A stretch of DNA of 64,000 bases from Neoarius graeffei. Taxonomy: Eukaryota; Chordata; Actinopteri; Siluriformes; Ariidae. How positions within the stretch are numbered: the first letter of the stretch is position 1; each line of letters starts with the position of its first letter. Under the pieces are notes generated by a model that saw nothing but the letters and a program-made list of their open reading frames with translations, searched no databases and was not told the origin of the DNA. Location of the stretch: positions 4,374,378 to 4,438,377 of the forward strand of contig NC_083582.1 in NCBI RefSeq assembly GCF_027579695.1, in the 5' to 3' direction. A program made the position numbers and the translations under genes. Below are positions 23,561-35,432 of the stretch, piece by piece.

Positions 23561-24029
23561 TCATTACATTTTATTTTACAGTAAATGTGTATAACTGAGT
23601 CACAATTTTCCTGAAATTGTTGTCAAGTAGTTTGTGCCATACTGTTAAAATTATAAAATCTACTAATATAATTAATATTTGTAACAAGGTGGACCTGTGG
23701 TGGACGGTTTCTTATAAAGAAACTCACAGAAATCTTGGTGCAATGTTGGGAGACAGGGGTCTCAAGAATTCAAAGATGCTTCAATTGTCATATTTTTCAA
23801 GAAAAGCAACAGATCACTTTGTGATCACTATCGTGTTTTCTCATTACTCACTATTGCTGGCAAAATGTGTGTGCAGATAATACTTTAATCTTGAATAAAA
23901 TAAATGTGCCAGTTATTGATACTGTTTACTCAGAATCTAATCATGAAGTCCTTACAAGTTGTAACATTTCTAGTATCTCGTAGCACATCTGATGAAGCGC
24001 CAAATAAGATGGATGGGTAAATGATAAAA
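23561..24029. other. no clear feature
   Basis: AT-rich spacer between the RTE LINE and the right copy of the duplication. No motif is recognised. Confidence 0.3.
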
Positions 24030-24242
24030 CATAATAAGGATGGAAAATGATAGAATTCCAAAAATTGTGTTGTACAGCCAGCTCCCCAATGCTCCTAGAA
24101 GAGTCGGATGACTGATTCTCCTTATAACTATAAGCTGAAAGATATCCTTAACCTTCTGAAATTGGACCATTCAACTTGGGAGCATCTTCCGCTCAATCGA
24201 GATCAACAGTGAAATATATACCTATTCAAAATGACCCTAACC

Positions 24243-26168
24243 CATAACTACATCATCGCTTGTTTACCGCAATGTATTATGGGTGATACCCAGGGTCAAC
24301 TCTGCTGTACTGTTTATTTTCGCCTTTGTTAAACTGCATTGTTCTGTGTAACCGGTTTTAATCGTGCCGCCTAAAGTGAACTGCTGTGTGCTTTACTGTG
24401 TCTCTACAACAAAGACAACACCTCATTTGAGCTTTTATCAGCTGCCAGTTGAGCAGAAGAGAAGAAAGAAATTGTTAAATTTGATCCGCAGTGAAAACCT
24501 TCGAACTGAATCAAAATGGGCAAGTGTTTGTAGCTTACATTTCTCTGGTGGGAAAAAGACATACTTAAAAATTAAGTCATTTTTAAACTTGCTTTATTTC
24601 TTAATTAACGTGTTTTTCAATTACGTTTTGGGTTTTAGTAACCTTATATCGTGACTCGTATTGGCAACTAACTGCAATTAAATATGATACTTATCAGCCT
24701 ATTCCGTTTTTAGCCGTGTTGAATTTAGTTCGTTTGGTCCACGGCAGGCGTCGCTTATCTGCGCGATCTTCACGAGACTTTTGCGAGACTTTGAAACGTG
24801 AAGTATCAGCCAGGTGTCAGTGCCGCCATTTTGAAAACTGTTTTCCAAACAAAATATTGCACAAAACCGAGTTTAAATGACGATTACTGCCTACTTTTTT
24901 CAAACTTTCCTGATTGCTCTCAAAACAAACAAAACTTCCAGCTTGATCACGCCAGCATTCGAAAGAGGGAGCGCATCTTTTGACAACGTTGGCAGATGTT
25001 GGCCACTTTGATTTCCGCTGTACGTTTTACTTCCGTCCTACGATGTCTCACACAGGTCTCAATGAATCTCGTTTACAGCCATTGCTTTGACATACGGACT
25101 GATATATTACAGAGCATATTTCAAACACTCAGAACTTGCTATAGCAGCGACAAAATAGCGATCAAAAATGCATTCCTATATTTAATAAAATGAGATAAAT
25201 AGAATTTTGATCATAAAAAATTTGCCTTCAGTTCTCCTTTAAACTGTGACCCAGCAATATTTCCATGGTCCATGGAATGGGCTTCGGTTATAGAAGATTA
25301 TAACAATCGATACTGTTCATTGTCTGAAACTCGTGATATTCCAAAGCCTGTAAAACACAAGCATTCTTCGGCCTTTGCTTCTCAACGTACCAAAGCACTC
25401 GGCATCTGAACGAGCCTGTCGGACTGATAAAACTCCCAAATCACCAAGGGTTCTCTTTCAGGTCTGGATAATGTTCAGTGGAACTCACTAGCAGCATTTA
25501 TTAATGCATCTCCATCTGGGTCACATACGTATCGACTTAATCCACTGTTTATTATAAAGTCCTTCACCCTGTAAAACACACCAAAAAGTTCAGTCCGTGT
25601 TCAACAAATAAATCCAGATTAGACTTCAAAACAAGTTTATTTCTTAAGATTTGACTCAGTGTAGGAAAATATTTCAAAATTAGGAATTAAATTATTTAGC
25701 ATACAAATTATTTATGTTGTTCGCACATTTTTGTTGATTAGGCCTATAAAGTTTTGCTATACCTGGCCACAGGACCTGGCAGTCGGCTGAAAATGAATGT
25801 AACGTCGCCATGAACTCTATAGACATTACAGCCAATTTCAGAGAGGCTACATACAATTTCCGATATTCAGATAGATTTGTTTTCTCGATAAAGTTTAGCT
25901 GGTGCACTATACGTCCTCAGAAATAAGACATTCTGAGATTTGATGTTGTTGTACAGTGTGGTAGACTCGGGCTAGACTCTTACCTTCTCACCAAGCTTGA
26001 TTTGGATTCTGATTTTCCTGCTGTAAACCCTCGACACGTTATCCACCTCTTTAACTCGCCAATTTCATTGTCTTCCACGACAAAGCACAGCATCCGTCAT
26101 ATCACTCAACCACCGACCCCGGCTATCCCCACAATGCATTGCGGTAAACAAGTGATGATGTAGTTATG
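24243..26168 (+). mobile_element. P-like element with THAP exon, right copy
   Basis: Duplicate of 8095-10011 with the same 40-bp inverted repeats. It moved here as part of the 5.7-kb duplication, not by transposition, since flanks are shared. Confidence 0.65.
24364..24654 (+). pseudogene. THAP-domain exon, right copy
   Basis: Same C2CH arrangement as the left copy (CCVLYC, basic middle, SKWASVCSLHF) with few changes: Thr to Ala before SVC, and one change in the C-terminal tail. The start position is again GTG. Retention of the metal ligands in both copies reflects recent duplication, not proven selection. Confidence 0.68.
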
Positions 26169-26208
26169 CTTGTGGGCTATTCTAAAAACTAAAGATTAAA
26201 TCAAATGG

Positions 26209-26451
26209 TTGGAAGATGAAGAAGACAAAAAGAAAGCAGTTCCGTTATTGATCAGAACTGATGGTCAACACATGTGTAGCTTGTATGAAAGTCGTTGTCT
26301 CTCCCTCGCTGGTCTGAAAGCACACCTACGTAGTCACTCTTCTAGAACTGCAGTAGCACCTGCGTCAAATTCCACCTGTGATATTTGTGGTAAAATTCGT
26401 AAGAACATTAGAGGCCTCAGAATCCATCAAACTAAAACTTGTAAACAATAA
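26209..26451 (+). pseudogene. C2H2-like zinc-finger fragment, right copy
   Basis: Counterpart of 10059-10301. Here the ending is HQTKTCKQ, so the second finger keeps its possible last ligand. It still lacks an ATG and is probably a retroelement relic. Confidence 0.45.
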
Positions 26452-26769
26452 ACTGGAACGTAGAACTGTATTTATAATTAAAATTAATAAAAGTTGCTGT
26501 GATACACTGCATTAGCCGTCCTACATCGATACGACAGAGTGTCCATCAGTCAATAACGAGGCGAAAATATCTGAAGTAATAATGACCAGTGTTGTGATGA
26601 TGACTAAATTCGGCAGCAGAATTTTTTTGAACATTTGTTGAAATAATTCAAAAGATATTTGCTGTGTTTGTTAATATATAAACCTGTGAAATGTAGCTGC
26701 TGTTAGAGAAATTAATCAGCTGCAGTGTATTTCTGTATTGTTAGATATATTATAACTAAAAGTGTTATA

Positions 26770-27438
26770 ATGACTTTTCCAGAAGAAGACACAATGAATC
26801 GCGGTTCCTGCAGAAATTGCGGTTGTTCTCAAAACAATTCAAACCAACAACTGGTGCCATTCGGACAAGAAAGTCAACTCGCCGAGTGGTTACCATATAA
26901 TCATGCCCAGGCTATGAGCATGCCTGCTGAAGAGGTGGGTTTATTTTTAACCTGATCTATTACACAGGTTACAAAAGTGTATTTTTGTTCAGTATCAAAC
27001 CAAAAATCCTGATTCAGTGCAAAAAACATCTTAGGATGAGAAAATATCTTCAATATATTTGATTAAATTAGTGCTTACCAAATATAAGATTATTAAACCT
27101 GTTTCTAGACATTTTCAGTCATTTCAAATTGAGGATATTGTTTTATTTTCAGTGCTGCAGTGATGGATTATTTCTGTTATCTGTGCAAACCTGACTCTTC
27201 TCCGTTCTTCTTTCTGCAGGAGGAATTGACCGTCGAGCGCAAGAAAGTGATTCATGTTCTTACCCCAGATGGAGTGAAGAAATGCGTGTAGGTGCCATGC
27301 ATTTATTAGTGTTATGATATTCTGTTCATAAATGATCCACTCAGTATCAGTGTGTTTATCCTCCATATGTGTTTTTTTTCTTGTTTCCATCTCAGTGTCA
27401 AAGAAAAGCGCTCATACACTTTCAGCGGGGAGTTCTAG
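26770..27438 (+). CDS. unrecognised three-exon gene, 91 aa, right copy
   Basis: Exons 26770-26934, 27220-27287 and 27396-27438 correspond base for base to the left copy and predict the same 91-aa protein. It has a Cys-rich N-terminal spot, an Asn/Gln-rich middle and a basic, charged C-terminus. Splice borders GAAGAG|GTGGGT, TGCAG|GAGGAA, GCGT|GTAGGT and CTCAG|TGTCAA are intact. Because introns are also almost identical, identity alone does not show selection. Possible roles cannot be inferred from sequence. It could also be the 3' part of a longer gene with earlier exons. Confidence 0.55.
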
Positions 27439-29876
27439 TGAAGAAACCAATCAGTGAAGCAGAAATAACCTCAGTCTCAGTCATTATCATAACCAGCACT
27501 TATTAACGTCAATGGAATTGTTGTCAGTTTGGACATAAATGACCTCAAAAATCTGATCTGCACATTAAACAGTGTGCTCAGTGTTTCTAGAGAAACAAAA
27601 AAATGGGTGTTAATTTGGTCTTTTTATTGCTTTTTAAAAATCAAAGACATACTTTAAACTATTAAAAGATCAATATTTTTCGAGGATTTTTTTTCTTTTC
27701 TTTGTATAAATTGCATGAATGATGTGTGTAAAGGACAGATTTAAAAACCTTCAAAGACAAATCATTACATTATGCGTCCAATGTTCTCAGGTAAAATGAA
27801 TAAATAAGTAAAATTAGATATGGATAAGTGAAATGTGGGCCGTTTCCATTGTAATTTTTAGGTGATATGAACCAAATCCAATAATAATTGAGCTATTGGT
27901 TGTAAAAGTAGCTTCCTCTGAGCTGAGATTATTTCTTTTCTTTCGGATTGTGTGAAGAATATATTCTTGTAATGAGCACATGAAATATTCATCACTGAAA
28001 ATGGCACTTTGTCCAGTGTTTCTTTGAATTAGAATTATTAAAGTTTATAGACCGGTGGCTCTGATTCATGGTCCCTGTTTTGAGAACCGAGCGAGGAATA
28101 ATCAGCCCGAGAACCAGACTAACAGACTGTAGCATGTTTACTGCATTCACAACAGTAATTTCATTCCAGCTGTGTGATGTTCATAACGTTGGTGATGAGT
28201 TGTTGCGTCAGTCCACAAAATACCTCACCGAGATATTTATCTGTGGGCAAAGTGTACCTTATAATCTCAGCAACTCCTCTGCTGTGTGGACTGTACTGAA
28301 AAGGAAGTCTATCTGAATCTCTCTTGAATAAAATATTAACAGCGAGAGGACTTTGTTTATTAATGAAAATTTAAACCGTCTCATACATACCTACATTTTA
28401 CATACACACACTCTTCCCAGAAGGTGTGTACTGTATGTTGTATTTTTGTCTGAGCCTCACATTTATCACATATTTACTACATTGAGAAAATTAGAACCCT
28501 TATGATAAAGTCTGTTCCACACTTCTACAGCAGATGGAGAGTGTTTAGTAAATTTGATTAATATCACAAGAAATGGTGTAAAGCTCCAGAGCCGTTTATG
28601 GACTGAGATGTGTTCAGTGCACTGTGTGTTTCCAGGGGTGAGGATGTGAAAATGCTTCCCAGTTTCCCTGAAATCATGTGGATAGCATGAAGTGAAAGTA
28701 AACGTTTAGTCGATAATAATAATAAAAAAAAACAAAGCAAAATAAAAACCGGAGGCCCCTCCTCATGACCCTCAGCCACACTAACAATGAGTTGAAGCAG
28801 CCACAGGAAAGAAAACAGCTGAGGATTGACACATTTCGACTTTTATGTTACACTAATAATCAGAATAAAATAGATTTGAAATGATCAGATATTTAAATAT
28901 CTTTGTAACAGATCCCTGACTCGGGTGGACGCTGAACGGGCAGGCAGGCGGGTTCAGATTCTCCTTCAGGGCTCATTTACAACAAGAAACAAAACAAAAA
29001 CATGCTTTCCAGCTGACTATGACACACACATGCACAAACAACACGCCATAAATGGGCACAACTCCGCCCATAAGCAGCTCTCTCTCGGCCCCGCCCCCTT
29101 TTATCTGCTATGATTATGGGGTTTAATTTTTAATCTTTATAAGTTAGAAAGCTCTGCCAAAAAACAGAGAATGTGAAACTGAAAATAATGCAGCTATAAA
29201 GAAGATATAAATTGAAGCCATGTACGAGACGGTGCATTTGAATTTAAACTAGCCCTTATTACTCTGTCTGCTGATCGATCGACCCCTGCCTGTCCCTCGA
29301 CTTCGATTTCATCTAGCGTTTTGGATTTGTTTGCCAGTCTGTATTCCCCACTCTCCCCTGCACATACATACATCCATAAGTGCCTGCATCCTGACAGCAT
29401 CATTACACCAAAAATAATACTGGAAGCTGGATACAAGTTGACTGTAGCTACAATTGCTAGCTTTTTTTTTTTTCATTGATTAGCCATGAATAAGGTCAGG
29501 ATGGCTGCAAAACTGAAGCCAAGCAAATAAACATCATGAATTCTCAGCTGTAACATATTATAACATGCAAATAAAATGATATAAACTGTGTGTGTGCATG
29601 TGCTCTGTGATGGACAGTATAGTGAAGATGCTAATTGAATTGTATTGTGAAGATAAACAACATGTTGTTTCATTTCCTTAAATTCATTTATCCAGTGTAG
29701 ATTTAGTTGATCTCTATTCTTGGGTTCATTTCAAAGAGAAATTGGAGACGTTACTGGCATTTCACAAACAACTATGTGTTAAATAATATTACTCACACTG
29801 CAATTCATTACATTTCCTAAACCAGCAGCAGAAAAGAGTTAATATGAGGAATTCATATTCAACTGCAAGTTTTTAA

Positions 29877-30695
29877 ATGTTTATAAAAGTGCCAAAAAAA
29901 CACTATTTTGGTTTTACTTCATGCAACAGAATCTTTACCTCATTGTTGATGACGTTGATCTTTTTAGACTTTGTGGAATGTTCTGTGTTGTGTGAAGCAA
30001 ATAACACTACAAGCAGGCATAATAATTTAGGGAATTTCATACTTTATCTTTTCAACTCAGATCTTGGTGTGTCTGAACCACAGAAGTGTGCACGTAGAGC
30101 TGGTGGCAGAGCTAAGGTCAGGAAAGGACGAGCCAGAGCAAGGCGGAGCAATGTTTCAAATGCTTCTGCCATGATTTTGGCTAATTCCGTACAAGCAGTA
30201 ACCATGGCTATGGATAACCCCATAGCAGGAGCCTTGGTTGTGGCGAATGCCATCAAAGAAGTAGGCAAGGTTATACCTCACAGTGTGGAATCAGCAGACG
30301 TGGTTGGAGACATGATTGCAAATGGCTCAGCTGATGGACCATCTGCTGAGGCGCATTTTGAAGAAAAAGCAGGACAAGCTGAAGGCAGCGTTAAGATTAG
30401 TGCTGGACGATTCACAGTAAAGGAGGAGAACCTTTCAGCTGAAGCTAATGGCCCAAATACTTCAGCCAGGTTTGTGGCTAATGACAGAGAAGTAGGAGCC
30501 ATGGTTGGAGCTGAGCTTGCAAGTGCCTCAGTTTCAGCAGGTCCAGTTGGAGTGAAGGTTGGTCTTGGGGTTGAAACGGGTGCTCGCATCAGCGCAGATG
30601 GAGGAGAAGTAAAAGTTCTGGGCTGTGGCTTGTCTTTGGGCGGAACAACTGGAATTTCTCTCTTTGGAAATGAATTAAAATTTAAGCTATGGTAA
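29877..30695 (+). CDS. uncharacterised Ser/Ala/Gly-repeat protein, up to 272 aa
   Basis: A long single frame, far above chance for this AT-rich DNA. Residues 1-60 may be intronic: a good acceptor (ctttatcttttcaactcag) ends at 30060, so a real exon could start there, in frame. After it come a basic stretch (GGRAKVRKGRARARR), then an Ala-rich helix-like part, then from about residue 150 alternating short repeats of the type GP-x2-SA-x-A and ASASVSAGPVGVKVGLGVET. The end is GTTGISLFGNELKFKLW. The alternating small/hydrophobic pattern suggests a beta-rich fold. I recall similar uncharacterised proteins in fish and invertebrates but cannot name a family. If the first ATG is used, a weak hydrophobic segment lies near residues 22-35. 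Confidence 0.65.
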   Translation: MFIKVPKKHYFGFTSCNRIFTSLLMTLIFLDFVECSVLCEANNTTSRHNNLGNFILYLFNSDLGVSEPQKCARRAGGRAKVRKGRARARRSNVSNASAMILANSVQAVTMAMDNPIAGALVVANAIKEVGKVIPHSVESADVVGDMIANGSADGPSAEAHFEEKAGQAEGSVKISAGRFTVKEENLSAEANGPNTSARFVANDREVGAMVGAELASASVSAGPVGVKVGLGVETGARISADGGEVKVLGCGLSLGGTTGISLFGNELKFKLW

Positions 30696-31341
30696 AAGTA
30701 TTTAAACAGTAAAAGGAAGTTTTTATTGTTAATTGATTTTCCTTGAATTCTTATATTCATACACTGACCAACTTTTCATGACTTGTGTTGAATTTTGGCT
30801 CTGAAGTTCTCTATGAAACTGTTCTGCACTTGTATCTTTTCAGTTACACAGTTCACTGCCAGATTATTTTACACACAGCTCTTTGCTCAGATAGTAATTT
30901 GCCAGTTTTGATGAAGTCTGATTTAAAAATTTTGATGATGCAGATCAGAGTGTAACATTCAGCCGAGGCAATTTCCCTTGAATAAACATCATCTTAGTTT
31001 GTCTTGGTAGCTTCCTGTTTGTTTGTGTGTATATATAAAAAATTACTTTGACCTTAGTTTCACTGTGAAGCCTCACAGTTTGATTACAGATTATCTGGAT
31101 AGGACCACACCCCTTAGTGTTGGAAAGATGTATGTAGCTTTCTGAAACAATAAAGCTTTCCTGCCAAATGTATATAAAAATTAATGTTCATTATGTGAAG
31201 GTGGGGTCCCCCCCCACCAGTTCCTAGTGGATGCTGCAGTGGGGTTTTGGGTTCCAGCTAGCATATTTGTGCACTCCAATACTTTGAAAATGTTTTTACT
31301 TTTTAGTAGCAACTGAAAAAAGGAGTATTGTTGTGTATTCA
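30696..31341. other. 3' flank; no clear feature
   Basis: Contains AATAAA-type hexamers at 30980 and near 31147, either of which could serve as the poly(A) signal for the upstream ORF. No other motif is seen. Confidence 0.35.
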
Positions 31342-31345
31342 TTAA

Positions 31346-32417
31346 CCCTTTGATGCAAAACATGGGTCAAAAGTGACCCGGCTGAGTTTTTATCTTCTAT
31401 ATCTTTACAATAAATTAATTCCATCATTCAGTATTGAAGGTATTCTTTAATTAACTTGTTTTTGATCATCATACATCCTTATTTTATTTTTTCCTTTCTT
31501 ACTTTTTGAATAAAAACCCTTTTTGTATCACTACCCTTCTAATGCACAACATGGGTCAAAAACGACCTGCATTCATTTTCCAGGTTATTTCATGTACGGC
31601 TGAGTGTTTCTATGATATACTTTTGAAATAAATTCATTTTGTCATTTACTTTTCCAAATATGCAGTAAATATCTTGTTTTGCACAAATCATCATTTTTAT
31701 TTTTCCTTTCTTAAGTTATGAACAAGCACAGCTTTTGTAATTCTACATCAAGTTTACACACATGGGTCAGAACCGACCCGCATGCATTTACTCCAGCGTT
31801 TGGTGGGAACTGTGAATTGTGCTTGTGTCAGACATTTCACAGCTCAGCACGGCGCCCTTTGCCCATCTCATACATGCAAGTAATGTTTTTCAATTGTTCT
31901 AACATCACCTTAGAAAAAAATTGATGATGTTTAGGTTACCTTGAGAGTGAGTAGATTACTTGTCAGAAAGTTACAAGTAATTACTATTAGCTACCGAGCT
32001 GCTGACATATTCTACTTTAGTTAGGTAATTTTATTGTAGTTGGCTTAGCTAACTACATACGGTTAATAAATAAATAACTGGCCCCATTCACTGCTAAAGT
32101 AATGACTTGAAACAAATTATTATTATAGTATTAAGACATTTAATTTTAAATCACACTTGGATGACCCATGTGTAGTAATATAAAAAGTATTTTTGTTCAT
32201 AAAGTAGGAAAGAAAAAATTAAATTAATGATTTGTGGTAATTAAAAACAAGATATTTAAAGAATACTTGGAATATGCAATCATAAAATAAATTGATTTCA
32301 AAAGATAGCGCAAAGAAAAACTCAGTCAGCATGAAATAACCTGGAAAATGAATGCGGGTCATTTTTGACCCATGTTGTGCATTAGAAGGGGGTGTGCATA
32401 TGTTTTGCATCAAAGGG
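31346..32417. mobile_element. piggyBac-like non-autonomous element
   Basis: TTAA flanks both sides (31342-31345, 32418-32421) and the ends are inverted (CCCTTTGATGCAAAACATG / CATATGTTTTGCATCAAAGGG). Inside, a second pair of about 60-bp inverted arms (31534-31594 and 32330-32390) starts CCCTTCTAATGCACAACATG. The motif catgggtcaaaa-n-gacc recurs at 31361, 31550, 31762 and, inverted, at 32357. No transposase is present. TTAA targets and CCC ends fit piggyBac. Confidence 0.8.
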
Positions 32418-32421
32418 TTAA

Positions 32422-32950
32422 TAAGTAAAAGGCAATCCTGTTATATGTTTTCTTTCATGGTGTAATACAATTTTGTTATAACCAGATAAACATACTTGTT
32501 GATATGAGTTAAACATTTTCCTGAACTTCAGAAAACCCTAGTTTTTTTGCTGGTTTCATAACTGCATTGTATCCATGTGTCATTAATCACTGTAACAAAC
32601 TCAAACCAGTATTTTCTTGAACAGCCTTCAAAATGTGCCACAGTTTGGATCAATTTCCAAAGAGCTTCAGTATCGAGATGCCTCACTGTTGGCTTTGTCT
32701 GGCCCTCTGGATGTGTTATTGCATATGATTGTCTGGATTAGTGACCTTGCCTTGACCATGTGTTCTGAATTATAGCTTGGATTGTGCTTGCTCAGTGCCT
32801 TTTGATGCTCGATTTTGAATGTTTTAATGACAATTTTGCACCAATAAACCAAGATCTTGCACTTGGAATAATTAAATTAGCACTTTGTTCTTAAAAATAA
32901 TTTTGCGTTGTCTGTGTGTTTTTATACTCGACTAACCTCCCCAACATTCA
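32422..32950. other. no clear feature
   Basis: AT-rich spacer with no recognised motif. Confidence 0.3.
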
Positions 32951-33600
32951 TTAGAGATCAACACCACTAAAAGCAAAGTAATGAAGGTATCCTGTGATGC
33001 AGCACCAATAGACATCTATTGCAATGGAGCTCAACTAGAACAGGTCGCCTATTTTAAGTATCTTGGATTGAACATCCATCATGACATAAACTGTAGTAAG
33101 GAAATTCATGCCCAAATTGGAATGGCACATAAAACAGTAAAAGAGCTCTTGATGTTATGGAAAGATAGAGCTCTCTGCATACACACCAAGCTGAAATTAC
33201 TCAGAACGCTAGTGTGGTCTATTGCAACCTACGGGTGAGAAAGCTTAGACTCTAAAAAAGATGATAAAAACAAAATAGAGGCTTTCGAGCTCTATGACTA
33301 TCCGAGATTACTCAGAATCAGCTGGACTGAAATGAGAATTAACCAGTTCATACTGGAAGAACTTCAAACCACACGTCAGTTGCTACAACACATCATGGAG
33401 AGGAAGCTCAAGTACATTACTAGAGCCGGCAAACTTTCTTCTGTTATCCTACAGGGAAAAATGGAAGGTCAGAGGCAAAAGAGGCCGACAGAAAAGAAGA
33501 TGGTCAGACAACATCAAGGACTGGAGCGGGATCTCGCTGGCGAAATGTGGCAGGATGGCATACAACAGGAAACAGTGGAGAGATATGACTAAATCCATGA
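32951..33600 (+). pseudogene. LINE RT C-terminal fragment
   Basis: Frames contain VAYFKYLGLNIHHD (the YLG box after the RT palm), LRTLVWSIATYG then a stop, and after it LLRISWTEMRINQFILEEL and LLQHIMERKLKYITRAGKL. This is the region downstream of the catalytic box in LINE proteins. The in-frame TGA replaces what is usually Trp. Frames break again near 33470. 5' truncated and dead. Confidence 0.7.
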
Positions 33601-33948
33601 TCTCCAACTGTCATTCATGAGGGAGGAAACAGATGAGGGACAATGACTAACCTCCCCAGTAGAGTTTTAGACTGACGGTATTCTTAGTCAGTGAACCAGT
33701 ATCAGGATGTATTTACTGACAGACTTTGAAGCACTTCTGTAAAAGTCATTCTGGAACAAAGGAGTCTGCCAAATGTCATACATGTAAAATGTAAATCAAT
33801 AGTATTAATACAGTATTAATTAATCCTACCAACTGATAATTTATAATTGCTTGAGAAGCATTATTAGACACATTACCTCAAACCTGTTTTTTTTCTTTTT
33901 TTCTAACAAACACACAAGCCAAGTCAATTTATTTGTATAACCCTTTTA

Positions 33949-34605
33949 TATAGCTACCTAATGCTGGCAATTTTGTTAGCGCTACAGTGGATGGAAGACG
34001 TGAGACTGTTAATATGCTCCGATTCCAGCGCTTCATTAACCAGCTTGAAGCACAGTCGTTCAGACAGCAGGCCAGATGTTCTAATAGAGATACAACAAAC
34101 ACTACACAGGATTCAAATGATGGGACTGAATGTGGCACCAGTTTGGACACCAGCACATATAGGACTCGAAGGAAATGAAATAGCATAAAAATGTGAAAGG
34201 AAGCCATAAGAACAAATCATACTGGCATCAGAGTAACCTTCAGTAAAACAGAAATGAAGACTGGAATTAAGCAAAAGTTGAAAGAAAGGTGGCAAGAACA
34301 GTGGGAAGAAGAGAGAACAGGGAGATAATTTTATGGAATTCAAAGAAAAGTAGGTGTGATGAGAAACACAAGGAGACATGGGATCTTTAAAAAAAAAAAA
34401 AGCTCTGGAGAGAAATGTTATTTATTTTTGTTTCAAAGTCTCAGAAGAGTGAAACTGATGGAGAGAATTTTTTTAAATTTTATTTACAGTACTTATTTAA
34501 GACAAGATATAGTTAGATATCCTGATCCACACTCCATACCAGTTGGTGGTGGTAATGCACCAAAACATTGTCTACCAACTGCCATAAAACACCAAGAAGA
34601 ATAAG
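33949..34605 (+). pseudogene. I/Nimb-clade LINE 3' end with RNase H fragment
   Basis: The frame at 33961-34188 reads LAILLALQWMEDV, LLICSDSSASLTSL and VWTPAHIGLEGNEIA. These are RNase H blocks, with the second acidic residue in CSDSSA and the HIGLEGNE-x-A closing motif. Decayed coding continues to about 34460. The 3' end holds ccagttggtggtggtaatgc and a GAAGAA tail, typical of fish I-type LINEs. It has stops and an A11 run at 34389. Confidence 0.72.
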
Positions 34606-34797
34606 AGTTATTTGCTTAGTCTTGAGCTGACATGCTGCGTGAACCCAGTGACTAAGCCTTTTCCTGAGGGTTTGCCTGTTTGGTTTCCTGTCACTGGTTT
34701 CCTGCAGGGAGTGGTTTTTAGGTGATAAGTAATGTAACTAGAAGTAGGGCATCAGGTAGGTCAGTATCACTAGTGTCTCAGGAGTTGCATGTGTAGC
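34606..34797. other. no clear feature
   Basis: Short spacer between a LINE tail and the TTAA that borders the Kolobok-like element. Confidence 0.3.
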
Positions 34798-35096
34798 TTA
34801 AAGTGCTGATGACACGTTTTTGACATCTTTGGCGATGTTTTATAACATAAAAAGTAATTCCTGATGATCCATATATTAATTCACGAAGGCACCTATTTTA
34901 CAAGTTATGATAAAAAACGCGGCTATTTGGGCAAATTTGACGGGGCTGCAGCACCCAGGAGACGAAAGAGGAGGAGGAGCTATATGACGTCAGCGAAAGA
35001 ACCTTCCTCCTCACTTACCAGTTTGTTGTTGATGCGACAGGTGTTCAGTTTGTCATTATTAGTATTATTATTATACATTATTATACATTATTATAC

Positions 35097-35097
<1 letters not shown>

Positions 35098-35156
<59 letters not shown>
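35098..35156. repeat. (AT)n microsatellite
   Basis: A perfect TA tract about 58 bases long, ten bases before the THAP start codon. Confidence 0.95.
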
Positions 35157-35158
<2 letters not shown>

Positions 35159-35165
35159 AGTTATT

Positions 35166-35432
35166 ATGCCTTCGCGTTGTGTTGCCGGCTTTTGCTCCAA
35201 AACCCACAAGGATGGGGTAAGTTTATTCAAGTTTCCCAGAGATCCCGAGCTGCATGCGAAGTGGGTGAAGCAAGTCAGGCGCACTCGTGACAAGTGGGAG
35301 CCCTCACCAACATCCGTCCTGTGCTCTGAACACTTCGATTTGGATTGTTTTGACACCCTTCCCAGCTTAAAAGAATCTCTTGGGTGTTCAGTTCAGCACA
35401 AACGTGTGTTACTACCATCAGCAGTGCCTACA
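35166..35432 (+). pseudogene. THAP-domain exon of the Kolobok-like element
   Basis: The frame begins MPSRCVAGFCSKTHKDGVSL, a classic THAP start (C-x4-C), then FKFPRDPELHAKWVKQVRR, the tryptophan in DKWEPSP, and LCSEHFDLDCF, which provides the last Cys and His. The spacing is normal and all four ligands are present. A run LPSAVPT follows, then the frame reads straight into a foldback element at 35433, which cuts the gene. I chose this ATG over an earlier one at 35154 because MPSRC is the usual THAP start. Possibly a domesticated exon, more likely a transposon relic. Confidence 0.75.

Larger units (their letters stand above)
24030..29754 (+). repeat. 5.7-kb segmental duplication, right copy
   Basis: Matches 6845-13597 in the same orientation, without the PIF/Harbinger insertion. 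It contains a P-like element, zinc-finger fragment and three-exon gene in the same order. A unique junction, then a long ORF at 29877, follows its right end. The intact pre-insertion site near 24115 identifies this copy as ancestral for that position. Confidence 0.95.

Noticed and set aside
30278-30760. 160-codon minus-strand frame
   Set aside because: Opposite to the plus-strand repeat ORF. The plus strand has the better start, acceptor and residue pattern.
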